This document shows positions 47,770 through 61,455 of a stretch of 64,000 nt of DNA, piece after piece (position 1 is the stretch's first letter; each line of letters starts with the position of its first letter). Both the position numbers and the translations under genes were made by a program. The stretch lies in the NCBI GenBank assembly GCA_054601695.1, contig BAAHQB010000062.1, positions 434,001-498,000 of the forward strand, given 5' to 3'. Origin of the DNA: Amorphochlora amoebiformis. Lineage: Eukaryota; Cercozoa; Chlorarachniophyceae. The notes beneath the pieces were generated by a model, which did not search any database, was not told the origin of the DNA, and saw only the letters and a list, made by a program, of their open reading frames with translations.

Positions 47770-48039
47770 TATTGTAGTATATATAATATATATATATATA
47801 TGTATATATCTATAATTGTATATATGTATGAAAACGATATCACTGTATGTACAACTAACTTATGTCTCTGTGTGCCTGGTAACACAGTGAAACTTAGTAT
47901 CAACTACTGACAAACTAACTCTAGTAACTGGACTCGACTAAGTTCGATTGCAATCAGAATCTGTTGCAGAGTTAATGCCATGAAGTTACTAAATTAACAG
48001 ATTAATTATCTCTAGTAAACGGGTAATATCTGCTAGTCA

Positions 48040-48640
48040 TACATGTGGTATTAGCATACTAGATACAATTGTACATGTAGTATGTACACATACTACTACA
48101 TGTAGATATATATAGCCTATGATATGTACGTATCATAGTATTGTGTGTACGTACACGTGTACACAATATATCTGTGTTGACACTGTGTATGCGTACTATG
48201 ATTGATAGTGTTTACGTGACCGTCAGTAGAACGAACATACGTAAGTGTAAGTATACATACTATGTACGTACATTGTACGAACATACGCAAGTTGTACGTA
48301 CAACATGCATCATGTACGTACGTATACTGTCATTACTGTGCAAGTATACAATGTTATTGTACAATACGCACTTGTATCTACGAGTTTAATATCTTCGTTA
48401 GTACGTACGTATGTACGTACTACATGACCAGTAGTTGTACAGTACACGTAGACGCATGTATGTGCACATGAGTATGTACCGTACCGTTGTAGTCATCAAT
48501 TGTACTATGAATGATTGTAAAATGCATTGTACATGTACTAGTAATACGTATCATGATACCGTGTACGTATACAATACATGCCTCGTATTTGTTGCATATG
48601 TACACATACACGAAACTAGCAACATGAATCACTTACGTGG
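48040..48640. repeat. GTAC/ACGT-rich palindromic low-complexity region
   Basis: Dense in tacgta, gtac and acgt tetramers (for example cgttagtacgtacgtatgta at 48396) with few (TA)n runs. It is compositionally unlike both the exons and the microsatellites. The frames here are rich in Y/V/T/C and look non-coding. Confidence 0.6.
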
Positions 48641-48836
48641 AATAATGTTCTATGATGTATAATGTTATTAGTTGTATCTAGTATATATCTAGATAATGAT
48701 AAGCTGATTCAATAGTACAATTAACCTAAAGAGTTTTTATATATAATCTACAGGATATACTGGTAACTGACTCATACTATTTGACAATGTGCACATCATC
48801 TAGATCATATACACATAAGTAGACATACATACAGAT

Positions 48837-48879
<43 letters not shown>

Positions 48880-49042
48880 ATATATATATATTATATATAT
48901 ATATATATATAGTATATATATCAGTATAATCTAGATAATACTTATATGTCGCAATAATCTGTACGTATGCACATTTACCATGTACAATATAGTTAGTCTC
49001 AGTATAAAAATCTAGAAAATGTACGATGACGACTATATAAGC

Positions 49043-49246
49043 CTATGACTGGCTATGTACATAAGTCTTAGAAAAAGAATTTAAGACACTTGAAGGCTCA
49101 ACAGCTAGCTGCTCTACACAAATGCAATACAAATATTTATAGTTTTGCTGTCTTCGTCTACGCCTACTGTGCCCAGGGCTTCGCCGACGCTCTCGTCCTT
49201 CTTCTTCAGTAAAGAGCTCTGGATTTGTTATAGTCCCATTGTGCAC
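49043..49246 (-). CDS. Possible small Arg-rich ORF, doubtful
   Basis: 67 codons with no obvious microsatellite translation in the first half: MHNGTITNPELFTEEEGRER then RRSPGHSRRRRRQQ, somewhat SR-like. The second half and the lack of clear splice sites or homology leave it weak. It lies in the tail-to-tail gap on the same strand as the POP5-like gene, 2 kb beyond that gene's stop. Confidence 0.2.
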   Translation of the reverse strand: MHNGTITNPELFTEEEGRERRRSPGHSRRRRRQQNYKYLYCICVEQLAVEPSSVLNSFSKTYVHSQS

Positions 49247-49383
49247 ATTGAGCGGTTAGCGTAACTAACCTTTCGCAACCCATCCAACAATCCGACCGCT
49301 TAAAACCATTGGTCATACCTAAATCATTGTACATATATGTATTTAGATGTACGTAAATGTGATAACATTTACATATAAATAAC

Positions 49384-49426
<43 letters not shown>

Positions 49427-49468
49427 ATGTATTTGTATATACACATACAGGTGCAAATATATACCTGT

Positions 49469-49542
<74 letters not shown>

Positions 49543-49676
49543 TACATATACATGCATATGTACGTATGTATATATCTCTATTAATGTATATGAATATATA
49601 TACATGTGTATAATATACACATACATGTACATATATATATATACATACATATATATATATATATGCATATATAAAC

Positions 49677-49710
<34 letters not shown>

Positions 49711-49769
49711 ATATATGTATATATGTATGTGTATAATAAAGACCTAACATATATATATATATATATATG

Positions 49770-49849
<80 letters not shown>

Positions 49850-50126
49850 ATTATATATATATATATATATTATATATACATAGATATATAGTATATATAT
49901 ACGTATATATATATTTTTTTTATATGTATATATATATATATGTATATACATAACATATTTATTATATATGTAAATATACATATATAATATATATATTAAT
50001 ATATCTATGTATATTTATATAATATAAATGTACATATCTATACACACATATATATATATATATATATATTGATATAAATGACCACTACGCCTTATGCATC
50101 TTAGGATTTGATGTCATCTAGTCTCC

Positions 50127-50176
<50 letters not shown>

Positions 50177-50216
50177 GTATAGCAATATATGTGTATTTAT
50201 ATATATATATATACAC

Positions 50217-50253
<37 letters not shown>

Positions 50254-50332
50254 CACATTATATATGTGTGTGTATATATGTGTATGTATATATATGAATA
50301 TACGTAATATCCATACATATACACATGTATAC

Positions 50333-50366
<34 letters not shown>

Positions 50367-50517
50367 GTGTGTGTATACATGTATATATATATATATATAT
50401 TAATATATATATATATATATATATATATACTTATACATGATATATATATATATATATGTGTGTGTGTGTATGTATATATATACATTGATATTTTTGTATA
50501 ATATAACATGCATATAC

Positions 50518-50558
<41 letters not shown>

Positions 50559-50771
50559 TGTATATGTATATGTGTAGGTAGATATATAAATACTATATAT
50601 ATAAATATATATATATATATATGTACATATAAGAGTATATATCAGAATAATTGTGCATATGTATATTTAAGCATGTGTATGTGCCATGATAAGCAAATAG
50701 GTTAAGTATAAAAAAAACTCTGCATCTGTGATGTATAATAATAACATTCAATGTGTATATATGTGTGTATT

Positions 50772-50842
<71 letters not shown>

Positions 50843-50941
50843 CAAAAATTCATATTATATTTAATTATTTTTTTAGGTTAAGTATATATTATAATAATAA
50901 CATTATTTATATATATATGTATATATATATATATATATATG

Positions 50942-50991
<50 letters not shown>

Positions 50992-51051
50992 GTATATATA
51001 TATATAATATATATATATATTATATATATATACATATATAATATATATATA

Positions 51052-51136
<85 letters not shown>

Positions 51137-51139
51137 ATA

Positions 51140-51181
<42 letters not shown>

Positions 51182-51214
51182 TGTATATGTATGCATGTTT
51201 CCCTACCCTCACTA

Positions 51215-51824
51215 CTAATACGTTTCCATATACACATGCCCTGAATAATACCAATTTTTAATATTCCTTTTACCAGAAACTTTCTGACACACGATTTGGA
51301 CGGGTTTGCTATCGATTGAAGATATGAAACTAACAGCTGCCCAAGCCTACCGAAGCACATGCACACGATTAGGGTTGTTTACGGTTAACTAAGGTTGTCT
51401 CATACCATGCGGTACCCATCCCTCGTAGTTTTGAGTATAAACTTTCCTGTTTTACTATCATATTGCTTCACGGATAGGGCCTAGCCAAATGCAACATCAG
51501 CGTTCGACTCGCGAAGTTCACGTAAGATTTTTGCCTGCTGGAGACGCCCCATCCCAAAATCACCAAAGTTGCCTTGAATGCTCTTTATAATCATGGTGAG
51601 TTAGGACTGATTCAGCTCTAGGGGGAAAGACAATTTGTTTGGGTCCCTCATTGCGACACGTGTGTGCACGGCAGTCAAATATGAGGTCAATCCCGTGTTT
51701 TGGTAGCGGAAAACTCCAGGAACACCTGACGAATCAGCCGAACAATATCACCCCCGGTCGCCGTCAACTCTCTTCCCTGCGCCGTCACAATCGTAAAGTG
51801 GAGATATCTGTTCTTGAACCTCAT
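51215..51824 (-). CDS. POP5: POP5/Rpp14-family RNase P/MRP protein subunit
   Basis: Minus-strand exons: 51824-51726, 51582-51509, 51454-51406, 51346-51274, 51240-51215 (TAG), all in phase. It opens [13 protein letters not shown], the characteristic POP5 start (VRFKNRYLL...), then DIVRLIRQ joined to [20 protein letters not shown]. Next come [16 protein letters not shown] and [20 protein letters not shown], the order expected of the single RNA-recognition-like fold of this family. The length of about 106 aa is shorter than typical eukaryotic POP5, and the last exon (GHVYMETY) could instead splice at gtagtg. Introns are compact (51-143 bp) and almost free of (TA)n, unlike all other genes here. 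Role: pre-tRNA 5' maturation and rRNA processing. Confidence 0.88.
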
Positions 51825-51927
51825 CCCGCCATCTTTTGATGTGGGTTCCGAAATAATATTGTCTTTTTTTCGGAGTCCACGGAGCCGAAAAGTTTATAGT
51901 AACCCTACGGAACCCATACGTGAGACC
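51825..51927. promoter_or_regulatory. Shared upstream region of POP5-like (-) and EF-hand/nucleoredoxin (+) genes
   Basis: About 103 bp of unique sequence between the two proposed start codons. The plus-strand frame is open upstream of ATG 51928 with no in-frame stop for roughly 110 bp, so the plus gene could start earlier or have an upstream exon, which would shrink or abolish this gap. Confidence 0.45.
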
Positions 51928-52267
51928 ATGCGAGGCGCGATGCGGGGACTCAATCGAGGACTACGGGCGATGATGGCTGATTTTCTGCTCCGTAGGTCTT
52001 TTGGATCGATTCCTCTTACTCCCGAGAGCGAGGAAGGAGTCAAGATTCTCTTCCAAGCAATGGATTTCGACCAAGTAATCGTCTTTTAATCCTTTTATAG
52101 TTGTAGCTCCCATGCCTTCTTGGTCACCAGAAATCCCAACCAAATTCCTTACCAATAGTTGTAATGCCTTTCCCCCTCCTTCCTCTAGGACGGGTATGTG
52201 GAGCCAGCAGATATTGAGAAATCTCTGCAAATGCTGGGAGCTCCAGACGGTATGGTGCGGGCGGAGG

Positions 52268-52316
<49 letters not shown>

Positions 52317-52370
52317 TATCATGTGTGTGAGTGTAAATACACGAACATATATATATATATATACCTGTAC

Positions 52371-52401
<31 letters not shown>

Positions 52402-52569
52402 CACATGCATACAGATAGAATATATATATATCAATATGTATATATAATACACATAAAATATAATATCTAAATATAGGTATCCTTTTAGATTGATATTTGT
52501 TTTCAGCTACGACACATGTACACATGTATATGTATGTATATATATATATATGTATATGTAAATAATATA

Positions 52570-52621
<52 letters not shown>

Positions 52622-52821
52622 TATCACAGGTAGCGGATCTCATGTCTCGCGATGCCGGAAAGGATGGAAAACTATCGGCCGCGGAATTTTGCGCCGAAGG
52701 TTACGAACTCGCTGGAAATTCTGCTCAATTTCTCGCCCAGGCTATCACGACGGCGGTATATAAGTCTTTCACAATAGCGATGCGCCATATGCGCCAACTT
52801 CTATAGAATTGCTTGTATACA

Positions 52822-52874
<53 letters not shown>

Positions 52875-52908
52875 GTAAATGGTAAGCATGTTTGTAATTG
52901 TAAATATA

Positions 52909-52949
<41 letters not shown>

Positions 52950-53043
52950 TATATATATATATATATGTACATAATATACATAGATAATATACATATATAT
53001 ATATATACATAAACACATATAGTACCTTTCATACATATAATAC

Positions 53044-53106
<63 letters not shown>

Positions 53107-53218
53107 CGTTGCGCACATACAAATATATATAAATATATACGCTCATCGTATACAATATACAATATGTTGATACACACATACCACACACACGACGTACATA
53201 CATTTGAGTATTGTAATA

Positions 53219-53283
<65 letters not shown>

Positions 53284-53618
53284 ACATAATATACATATGT
53301 ATATAATACGTGTTAATAGGTGACTCAGCAAGCCGTCGTCAAAGGTGTATTTGTATGAAATATCATGAAATGTCGTGTTTTAAGTATCTTGATTATAGAT
53401 TTAAATATTGCGAATTTAATGTGTGATTTAAATATCGTGATTTAAATGTCGCGATTTAATAATGTATATATATATATATATTATATATATATATATATAT
53501 TTATATATATGTATATACATATATATGCATATCCGTAATATATACATGATGTATCTACGTATACGATGTGTAGTTTTTATAGTATAAGAAATTATGAAAG
53601 TAAAAACATATAAAAATA

Positions 53619-53663
<45 letters not shown>

Positions 53664-53762
53664 ATATATATATGTATATATAATATATAATATAGATATA
53701 TGTGTGTGTATATATGTATATATTACTACATATATATATATACATATATAATTTAAATATAT

Positions 53763-53793
<31 letters not shown>

Positions 53794-53865
53794 ATTTATT
53801 TATTTATCTACAGATATATATATATATATATTATATATATATATATATATTATATATATATATAT

Positions 53866-53938
<73 letters not shown>

Positions 53939-54445
53939 ACGCACTATACATGGTATGTGCAGATATTATCATGTACATACTACGAATACGCACATGTAAT
54001 ATATATATATATATATAATGTATAATATATATGTAAATTATAACATATACACACATGCATCATGTTATAGCAGCTTCTTTAGTAGAGATGTACATACATG
54101 ACATATAGATAAATACATATATATATTTATATATACATATTTAAATATGTGTATATATACGTATAATATATATATATATATATATATGTATACATATTGT
54201 GCTACAGAAGCAAAGTCCCTTCTTTAGTAGAAGTGTACATACATGACATACAGATAAATACATGCATATACATATCTAAATATATATATACATATATACA
54301 TATCTAAATATATATGTATATATACTACAGAAGCAAAGTCTCTTAGTGGATCCGGGTCTCCGTTTTTCGATTTTCTCGTCGGGGAGCAGCTACTCGATAA
54401 TTTAGGTAATATTACCTGTCCGTACAATATTAAAAAGTACATATG

Positions 54446-54479
<34 letters not shown>

Positions 54480-54569
54480 TATATATATATTATATATATA
54501 TATATATATACATGTACTTTGTATATGTATATACACATATATATATATATTGTATGTATAATGTATATG

Positions 54570-54604
<35 letters not shown>

Positions 54605-54652
54605 TGAATGTATATATATATATATATATGTATATTTAGTTACATGCATATA

Positions 54653-54696
<44 letters not shown>

Positions 54697-54791
54697 GTGT
54701 GTGTGTATATAACACACAACTTATATGTATATATATATGTATATATATATATATATATATATCTAGTCAATACACAAATGCAATACAACAC

Positions 54792-54835
<44 letters not shown>

Positions 54836-55357
54836 CCTATCCAACATATCTCCCCCCCACACATGATTCCACAGGCCAGTCAAGCGTAGAAACAAAAGAG
54901 GTCATAGAAGGCAAGAAGTACGTCGGCATCTACCTTAGCGCTCACTGGTGTCCTCCTTGCCGAAAGTTTACTCCTCAGGTTGCAAACAGAGAGACGTCAA
55001 CACGACGGATTGAGGGAAGAGAGGGGGGAGAGAAAAAGGGAGCGAGAATAAGGGAGAGGGATTGATTATTGTTGCGTGTGTCTATATTTCTATGTATGTA
55101 TGTATGTATGTATGTATATATGTATGTATATATTTATATATATATATATATATATATATACAATATATATATGAGCGATATATTGTAGTACTTATCTATA
55201 CTTATATATATATATATGTATATACATATATATATATATATATATGAGTTTGTATGTATTATGTTATGAAGTTTGTAAGATGAATGAAATATCATATGAC
55301 ATGTAATGGATTTGCATTGATATATAGTATTTTATTTATGGATAAATATATATATAT

Positions 55358-55427
<70 letters not shown>

Positions 55428-55498
55428 GTATGTATCTATATATGTATATAACATATATACATACATATATATATATACACTCATATGCATATATATGC

Positions 55499-55544
<46 letters not shown>

Positions 55545-55556
55545 ACCTATGTATTA

Positions 55557-55587
<31 letters not shown>

Positions 55588-55674
55588 TACATATAAGCAT
55601 ACCAAACGTATAAACATAATATATACATACATGTTCTCTCTCTCTCTATCTATATACATATATACATATACCTT

Positions 55675-55717
<43 letters not shown>

Positions 55718-56833
55718 ACAGCTCGCCAAAGCATACGAAGCCATCAATTCCCAAAATGTCTCAACCCTAAAACCTCTTTTAAAAAACATTCACACCCTTC
55801 TTCCAACGAAAATCCTCTCCTAACCCATCTAATCCTCGATTCTAACCCTAACCCTAGCCCTAACCCTAGCGCTAACCAACCCTAACACTACCCCTAACCC
55901 TACTCTCATCCTAACCCCAACCTTAAACCTATCCCTAGGCCGACACTGTAACCCTAACCCTAACCCCAGCCAGCCCCACAGTGTGGACCAGTCAATGGTC
56001 CTCGGACTAAGACATGCTGAATAATCTGATCCTAACCCTGACCTAACCCTAACCCTAACCCTAACCCTAACCCTAACCCTAACCCTAACCCTAACCTCAT
56101 TACCCTAATTCTAAACCTTACGTTTACCCAAACCCCAGCCGGATGAGCTCGCGGTAATATTCGTAAGTTGCGACCGGACACCAGAGGCATTTCGAGAGTA
56201 TATACACATAATCACTAATCCTAACCCCCTAGCCCTAACCTAAGCCCTAACCCTAACCCTAACCCTAACCCTAACCCTAACCCTAACCGTAACCCTAAGC
56301 TAACCCGAACCTAAACCCCGAAGCCTACTCATAGCCCTCTTGGGAAAGAGGATAGAATTAAGCGAAGGGAGAGGGGGGGAGGAGGGAGAGAGGGGGAGAT
56401 TCGAAGGGAGAGGGAGAGGGAGAGAGGGGGAGAGACCAGAAGAATTGGGAGAGCATAACAGGGCGTAAGTGCATTGGAGAAGAGAATTGTGAGGGCGGGC
56501 AAAAAAGGGAGAGAGTTGTGAGAGTTCGTAAGTTATACACCTAACCTCTATCCCTAACCCTAATCCTAACCCTAAGCTCATATTCTTAATACTTTTCTCG
56601 TGTGTCTCTCTCTTTCATTCTCTTTCTCTCTCTATCTTTCATTCTCTTTCTCTCTCTCTCTTTTCTCTCTCTCTCTTCTCTCTGTCTCTCTCTTTCTTTC
56701 CATCTCTCTCTCTCTCTCTCTTTCACTATCTTTGTTTTCTCCTCTCTCGCTCCCTCTTTTAGGTATCTCCAAGAAATGCCATGGCAGTCGGTAGACTTTG
56801 AGGGGGATAAGGTTATGAATCAATGTGTTGTTG

Positions 56834-56876
<43 letters not shown>

Positions 56877-56907
56877 CATATATATATGTGCGTGTATGTG
56901 TGTATAT

Positions 56908-56950
<43 letters not shown>

Positions 56951-58264
56951 GTAAATGTATATAATATATTATAATGTATATGTGTATGTATATGTATGTT
57001 TACATATATTATATACGTATACGTATATTTGTACATATATATTAGGATTACATTGGATTAGGTTCCATGTATATATATATATATATATATATATTAATTA
57101 TTTAAATGAACATAATCTATACATGTTCGGATTACATTGGATTAAGCTCCATGTTAACCCTAACCCCAACCTTAACCCCAACCCCAACCCTAACCCTAAC
57201 CCCAACCTTAACCCTAACCCTGACCCTAACCCCAACCCTCACCCCAACCTAACCCTAACCCCAACCCTAACCCTGACCCTAACGTGGAGGAGTCAATGGT
57301 CCTAGGACTAAGACATGCTGAATAATCTGATCCTTACCCTAACCCTAACCCTAACCCTAACCCAACCCTAAACCCCAACCCTAACCCTAACCGCAACCCT
57401 AACCCTAACCCCAACCCTAACCCTAACCCTAACCCCAACCCTAACCGTAACCCTAACCCCAACCCTAACCCCAACCCTAACCCTAACACTATAACAACCC
57501 TAACCCCACCCTAAGCTAACCCTATCCCCAACCCTAACCCTAACCCAACCTTAACCCCAACCTTACCCTAACCTCAACCTTAAACCTAACTCTTAACCCC
57601 AACCCTAACCCCAACCTTACCCTAACCTCAACCCTAACCCTAACCCCAACCCTAACCCTAACCCTAACCCCAACCCCAACCCTAACCCCAACCCTAACCC
57701 TAACCCCAACCTTAACCCTAACCCTAACCCTAACCCCAACCCTAACCCTAACCCTAACCCCAACCCTACCCCTAACCCCAACCCCAACCCAATCCTAACC
57801 CTAACCCCAAGCCTACCCCTAACCCCAACCCTAACTCCAACCCTACCCCTAACCCCAACCTTGACCCTAACCCCAACCCTAACCCCAACCTTGACCCAAA
57901 CCCCTAACCCTAATCCCAACCCTAACCCTAACCCTAATCCCAACCCTAACCCTAACCCTAATCCCAACCCTAACCCCAACCCTGACCCCGACCCTAACCC
58001 CAACCTAGCCCCGACCCTAACCCTAACCCCAACCTTAACCCTAACCCCAACCCTACCCCTAACCCCAACCCTAACCATAACCTCAACAATACCCTAACCC
58101 CAACCCTCACCCTAATCCCAACCCTCACCCTAACCCCAACCCTAACCCTAACCTCAACCCTAACCCTAACCCTAACCCCAACCCTAACAACCCTAACCCT
58201 AACCACAACCCTAACCCTAACCCTAACCCTAACCCCAACCTTAACCCTAACCCCAACCTTAACC

Positions 58265-58306
<42 letters not shown>

Positions 58307-58393
58307 CATATTCGTTTCATATATGTAGATACATTATTTATTTAAATGAACATACTCTATACAGATTAGGATTACTGGATTCAGTTCCATGTA

Positions 58394-58425
<32 letters not shown>

Positions 58426-58560
58426 TCGTTTCATATATACATATATATATATATAGACACTTTATTCAATTAAATGAACATTTTCTATACATATTCGGAT
58501 TACAATGGATTCAGTTCTATGTAGGTATATACGTATTCGTTCTCTGTACATATACTCACA

Positions 58561-58601
<41 letters not shown>

Positions 58602-59145
58602 TAGGATTACATTGGATTCAGTTCTCGGGCCGGTTCTTTTGTTGAGTGCTCCAGTATACCCACACTAGGTGCGTACTTGTTTGCATATACGTATATGTAT
58701 ATCAATTATGTATGTATGTGATAGATGAATATGGATATATTTGTATGTGTTTAGTGCATAAGGGTGTATGTCGGTTTATGTGCATGCATACGTATATTTA
58801 TAGATATATATGTATATGTATATGTATATATATATATATATGCAATATATATATATATATATATGTATATGTATATATATATATGTATGTATATACATCC
58901 ACATACATATATATATATATATGATATAATATATATATATATATATATAGTATATATATATATATATATGTGTGTGTATAAATATGAGTAAATACGTGTA
59001 ATATGTGTCTGTATACAGATACGTATGATATATATATATGTTTGTGTGTGTGTGTGCAAAGCTTAAATATATATACATATCATAGTATGTGTGTCTTTAT
59101 ATGTGCAAGGATAAATACAAATTTTCATATGGACCTATATATACA

Positions 59146-59228
<83 letters not shown>

Positions 59229-60461
59229 CGTGTGTGTGATGCATGTACATATAAGTATATCATATTACACATTTATAAATATTTATATCTATATATACAA
59301 TACATATATTATATATATATATATATGTATATATATTAATAAATATATGTATACATATATATATATATATTGTTAGCGCAGCAATAGGATAATATTATAA
59401 TTAACTTGCTTTGAACAAAGTTGGTAGGTGCGCACAGAATATTCTAGAATTTCGCGAAGAGATCGGAGCGTGGTACATGGCGTGACGTCACACCTAATGA
59501 CATAATAGTATACTATCAGGTAGTACCGGTTAGTACCGGAAGTACTGGATAAGACAATCTCCAGCAATCTCCGGAATCTCCAGGGATCTCCCGCATACCT
59601 TTGACTATGTTTCTGTACTCTATCGGTGTATATCTACTTATCGAACTACGTCCTCTCATGCTATTCAAATTGTTGCATGTATACACATATACATATATGT
59701 ATACATGTATATGTACATATAAAAAAAATGTATACACGTATACATATATGTAGTATATACATGTATATGTACATGTAGGAATTTTTTACATTTTATTGAT
59801 ATGCTTATACCCCGGTAATCTTAGGAATTTTCGACGCACAGGGAAATCTCATCACGAAAGATGGAGTGGACTCGGTCAATACATATATATATATATATAT
59901 ATATACTAAAGTGTAGTACATATGTATTACACATAATACATATGTATTACACATAATTTATATATATATACATGCATTATATAATATACATATATACACA
60001 TTGACTAGTCATATATATAATATATATTTTTCAAAATATATATACATGTGTGTATGTATTGGCGTCTAGACCGTAAACAACAACATCCACATCATATACA
60101 TATATATACATATTATCATCATATATATATATATATATAGTGTATATGTATATAGGTATATATTGTCATGTGTAAATGTTAACTTTCATATTTTCTTTAA
60201 TTACGACACGTAGCGACGATGAAGCTATAGGTCATATACGATGTAATTATCTAGGTCACATAAATGTTTACATATATGAGTATACTAGAAGATATAATAC
60301 GTATTTCTAGATTTGTAAAATATCGACTCATACCGAAAGCTGGATAATAATAGATTCTATATCTGTATATCTATATTTTCTAGATTTTATATAAATGTAA
60401 CATTAACTATGATTTACAGGTCCGAGGGCATGCAGAACTCTTCTTAGAGACTTTCAAATGA
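51928..60461 (+). CDS. EF-hand plus nucleoredoxin-like thioredoxin fusion
   Basis: Exons: 51928-52074, 52189-52266, 52630-52755, 53320-53344, 54331-54405, 54875-54978, 55722-55757, 56139-56197, 56763-56811, 58622-58668, 59825-59874, 60420-60461 (TGA). Frame holds everywhere except 56811 to 58622, where a microexon of length 2 mod 3 is missing. The N-terminal part has two EF-hands: [15 protein letters not shown] (loop D-x-D-x-D-G) and [15 protein letters not shown] (weaker loop, Gly at position 3). A linker with [14 protein letters not shown] leads into a tryparedoxin/nucleoredoxin fold: [20 protein letters not shown] (active site WCPPC), [59 protein letters not shown] (cis-Pro). Expected activity is a Ca2+-responsive thiol oxidoreductase. 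No signal peptide seen, so probably cytosolic or nuclear. The start Met is tentative. Confidence 0.88.
54060..54250 (+). repeat. Two echoes of the 54331-54405 exon: acceptor plus 5' part
   Basis: gtgctacagaagcaaagtcc + cttctttagtag at 54199 copies the acceptor (ctacag) and first ~12 exon bases (aagcaaagtctcttagtgg). A more diverged copy is at 54066 (tatagcagcttctttagtag). Both are followed by the same tail tgtacatacatgacata + agataaatacat, which the real exon lacks. Confidence 0.85.
55838..56310 (+). repeat. CCCTAA arrays flanking exon 56139-56197
   Basis: Telomeric repeats at 55843-55975, 56029-56098 and 56217-56310. The first begins about 85 bp after the donor of exon 55722-55757, whose intron starts gtctcaaccctaaaacc. 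A further short stretch is at 56548-56575. Exon 56139-56197 sits between arrays, with accccag as its acceptor apparently made from a mutated repeat. Confidence 0.95.
55979..56036 (+). repeat. Telomere-array-associated sequence, copy 2
   Basis: gtgtggaccagtcaatggtc + ctcggactaagacatgctga + ataatctgatcc, embedded between CCCTAA arrays. Nearly identical to copy 3 at 57283-57335 and about 75 percent similar to copy 1 at 15534. Confidence 0.9.
57150..58270 (+). repeat. 1.1-kb degenerate CCCTAA block
   Basis: The largest telomere-like block: ccctaa, ccccaa, cctcaa, ccttaa and ctgaccc variants. The sequence repeatedly alternates ccctaaccccaa, so the predominant unit is a 12-mer rather than the 6-mer. 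It lies in the intron between exons 56763-56811 and 58622-58668. G/L/V/R-rich minus frames are artefacts. Confidence 0.97.
57283..57335 (+). repeat. Telomere-array-associated sequence, copy 3
   Basis: gtggaggagtcaatggtcct + aggactaagacatgctgaat + aatctgatcc between CCCTAA arrays, differing from copy 2 at a handful of positions. Confidence 0.9.
59370..59690. mobile_element. Terminal-inverted-repeat element, copy 2 (inverted, one end decayed)
   Basis: Starts ttgttagcgcag, identical to the left end of the 31.0-kb copy, but its interior runs in the opposite direction. It shows gcgtgacgtcacacctaatg, then gtagtaccggttagtaccgg, then a ctccagcaatctccggaatc stretch that is the reverse complement type of ggagattctggagatcg. 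The far end (ctacttatcgaactacgtcc, ..gctattcaaattgttgc) matches the reverse complement of the first ~90 bp of copy 1, but its terminal repeat is no longer recognisable. It is in the intron between exons 58622-58668 and 59825-59874. Confidence 0.75.
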
Positions 60462-60652
60462 GATGAAATCGCCTATCATATTACACATATAGTCGGAATG
60501 ATTTGCATTGCAGCCAAATTTGAAAAGTTGATAATATGCCACGTACAACCGTTAGTATTTTTGATGAATTACACACTAGTTATCACAGCAGCATGCGTAG
60601 CGATATTGATCAACTAGATAAGCAAGCTATATCGATCGCATTAGCTATATCT
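60462..60652. other. Short tail-to-tail gap
   Basis: About 190 bp of unique AT-rich sequence between the TGA of the EF-hand/nucleoredoxin gene and the proposed TAG of the minus-strand gene. The two 3' UTRs probably overlap here. Confidence 0.5.
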
Positions 60653-60974
60653 CTAGTAGTTGACTCTAAATCCAGACTGACCGTGATATGTGCTACACCA
60701 TCTAGATAGTTCTTGAGTACTACATTACCTAAGACTCTCCAGGTAGTTCTTGAGTACTACATTACCTAAGACTCTCCCAAACACTTTGAGTGGAGACGAA
60801 CGCATCCTGCACGCGACTGGGGAATAAATACAGATCTCCCGACGCTACCAAGGCGCAGTAAATCCTGATTTAAGTTATCGTTCAAATGTGTAAAGAGTGA
60901 TACTACTAGTGTGAAGAATAAATAGGTATACGTATATATATATATATATATATATATTGACCGTCTATATATGT

Positions 60975-61026
<52 letters not shown>

Positions 61027-61049
61027 ATATAAAAATTATATACGTATGC

Positions 61050-61093
<44 letters not shown>

Positions 61094-61172
61094 AATTCGC
61101 ACACGCATTTATACATATCCAAATACACACATATATATATATATATACATATACACACACATATATATATAC

Positions 61173-61207
<35 letters not shown>

Positions 61208-61299
61208 CATATTATATATATATATATATACATACATACATACATACATATACAGAAGAAAGAGATGAGGATCGAACCCAATCTGTCGTCCAGTAACAG

Positions 61300-61340
<41 letters not shown>

Positions 61341-61374
61341 TATATATACATATACATGTATGTATATATATGTA

Positions 61375-61455
<81 letters not shown>

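Larger units (their letters stand above)
47526..51214. other. Tail-to-tail intergenic region
   Basis: 3.7 kb between the GYF gene stop and the POP5-like stop. 47526-49330 is mostly unique AT-rich DNA with a GTAC/ACGT-rich palindromic part; 49330-51180 is (TA)n/(TATG)n. A 17-bp hairpin (ggttag, cgtaa, ctaacc) lies at 49255-49271. A small unique island at 50078-50130 (accactacgccttatgcatc) is unassigned. A minus-strand frame at 49043-49246 is listed separately. Confidence 0.7.
57044..58520 (+). repeat. Four echoes of the 58622 exon acceptor region
   Basis: ggattacattggattcag followed by ttc is the acceptor and exon start at 58604-58624. Similar segments lie at 57046 (attaggttccatg), 57130 (attaagctccatg), 58367 (actggattcagttccatg) and 58497 (aatggattcagttctatg). 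Each carries acceptor plus 3-6 exon-like bases, then diverges into catgta and (TA)n. Several are preceded by the same atttaaatgaacata..ctatacat box. Confidence 0.85.
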
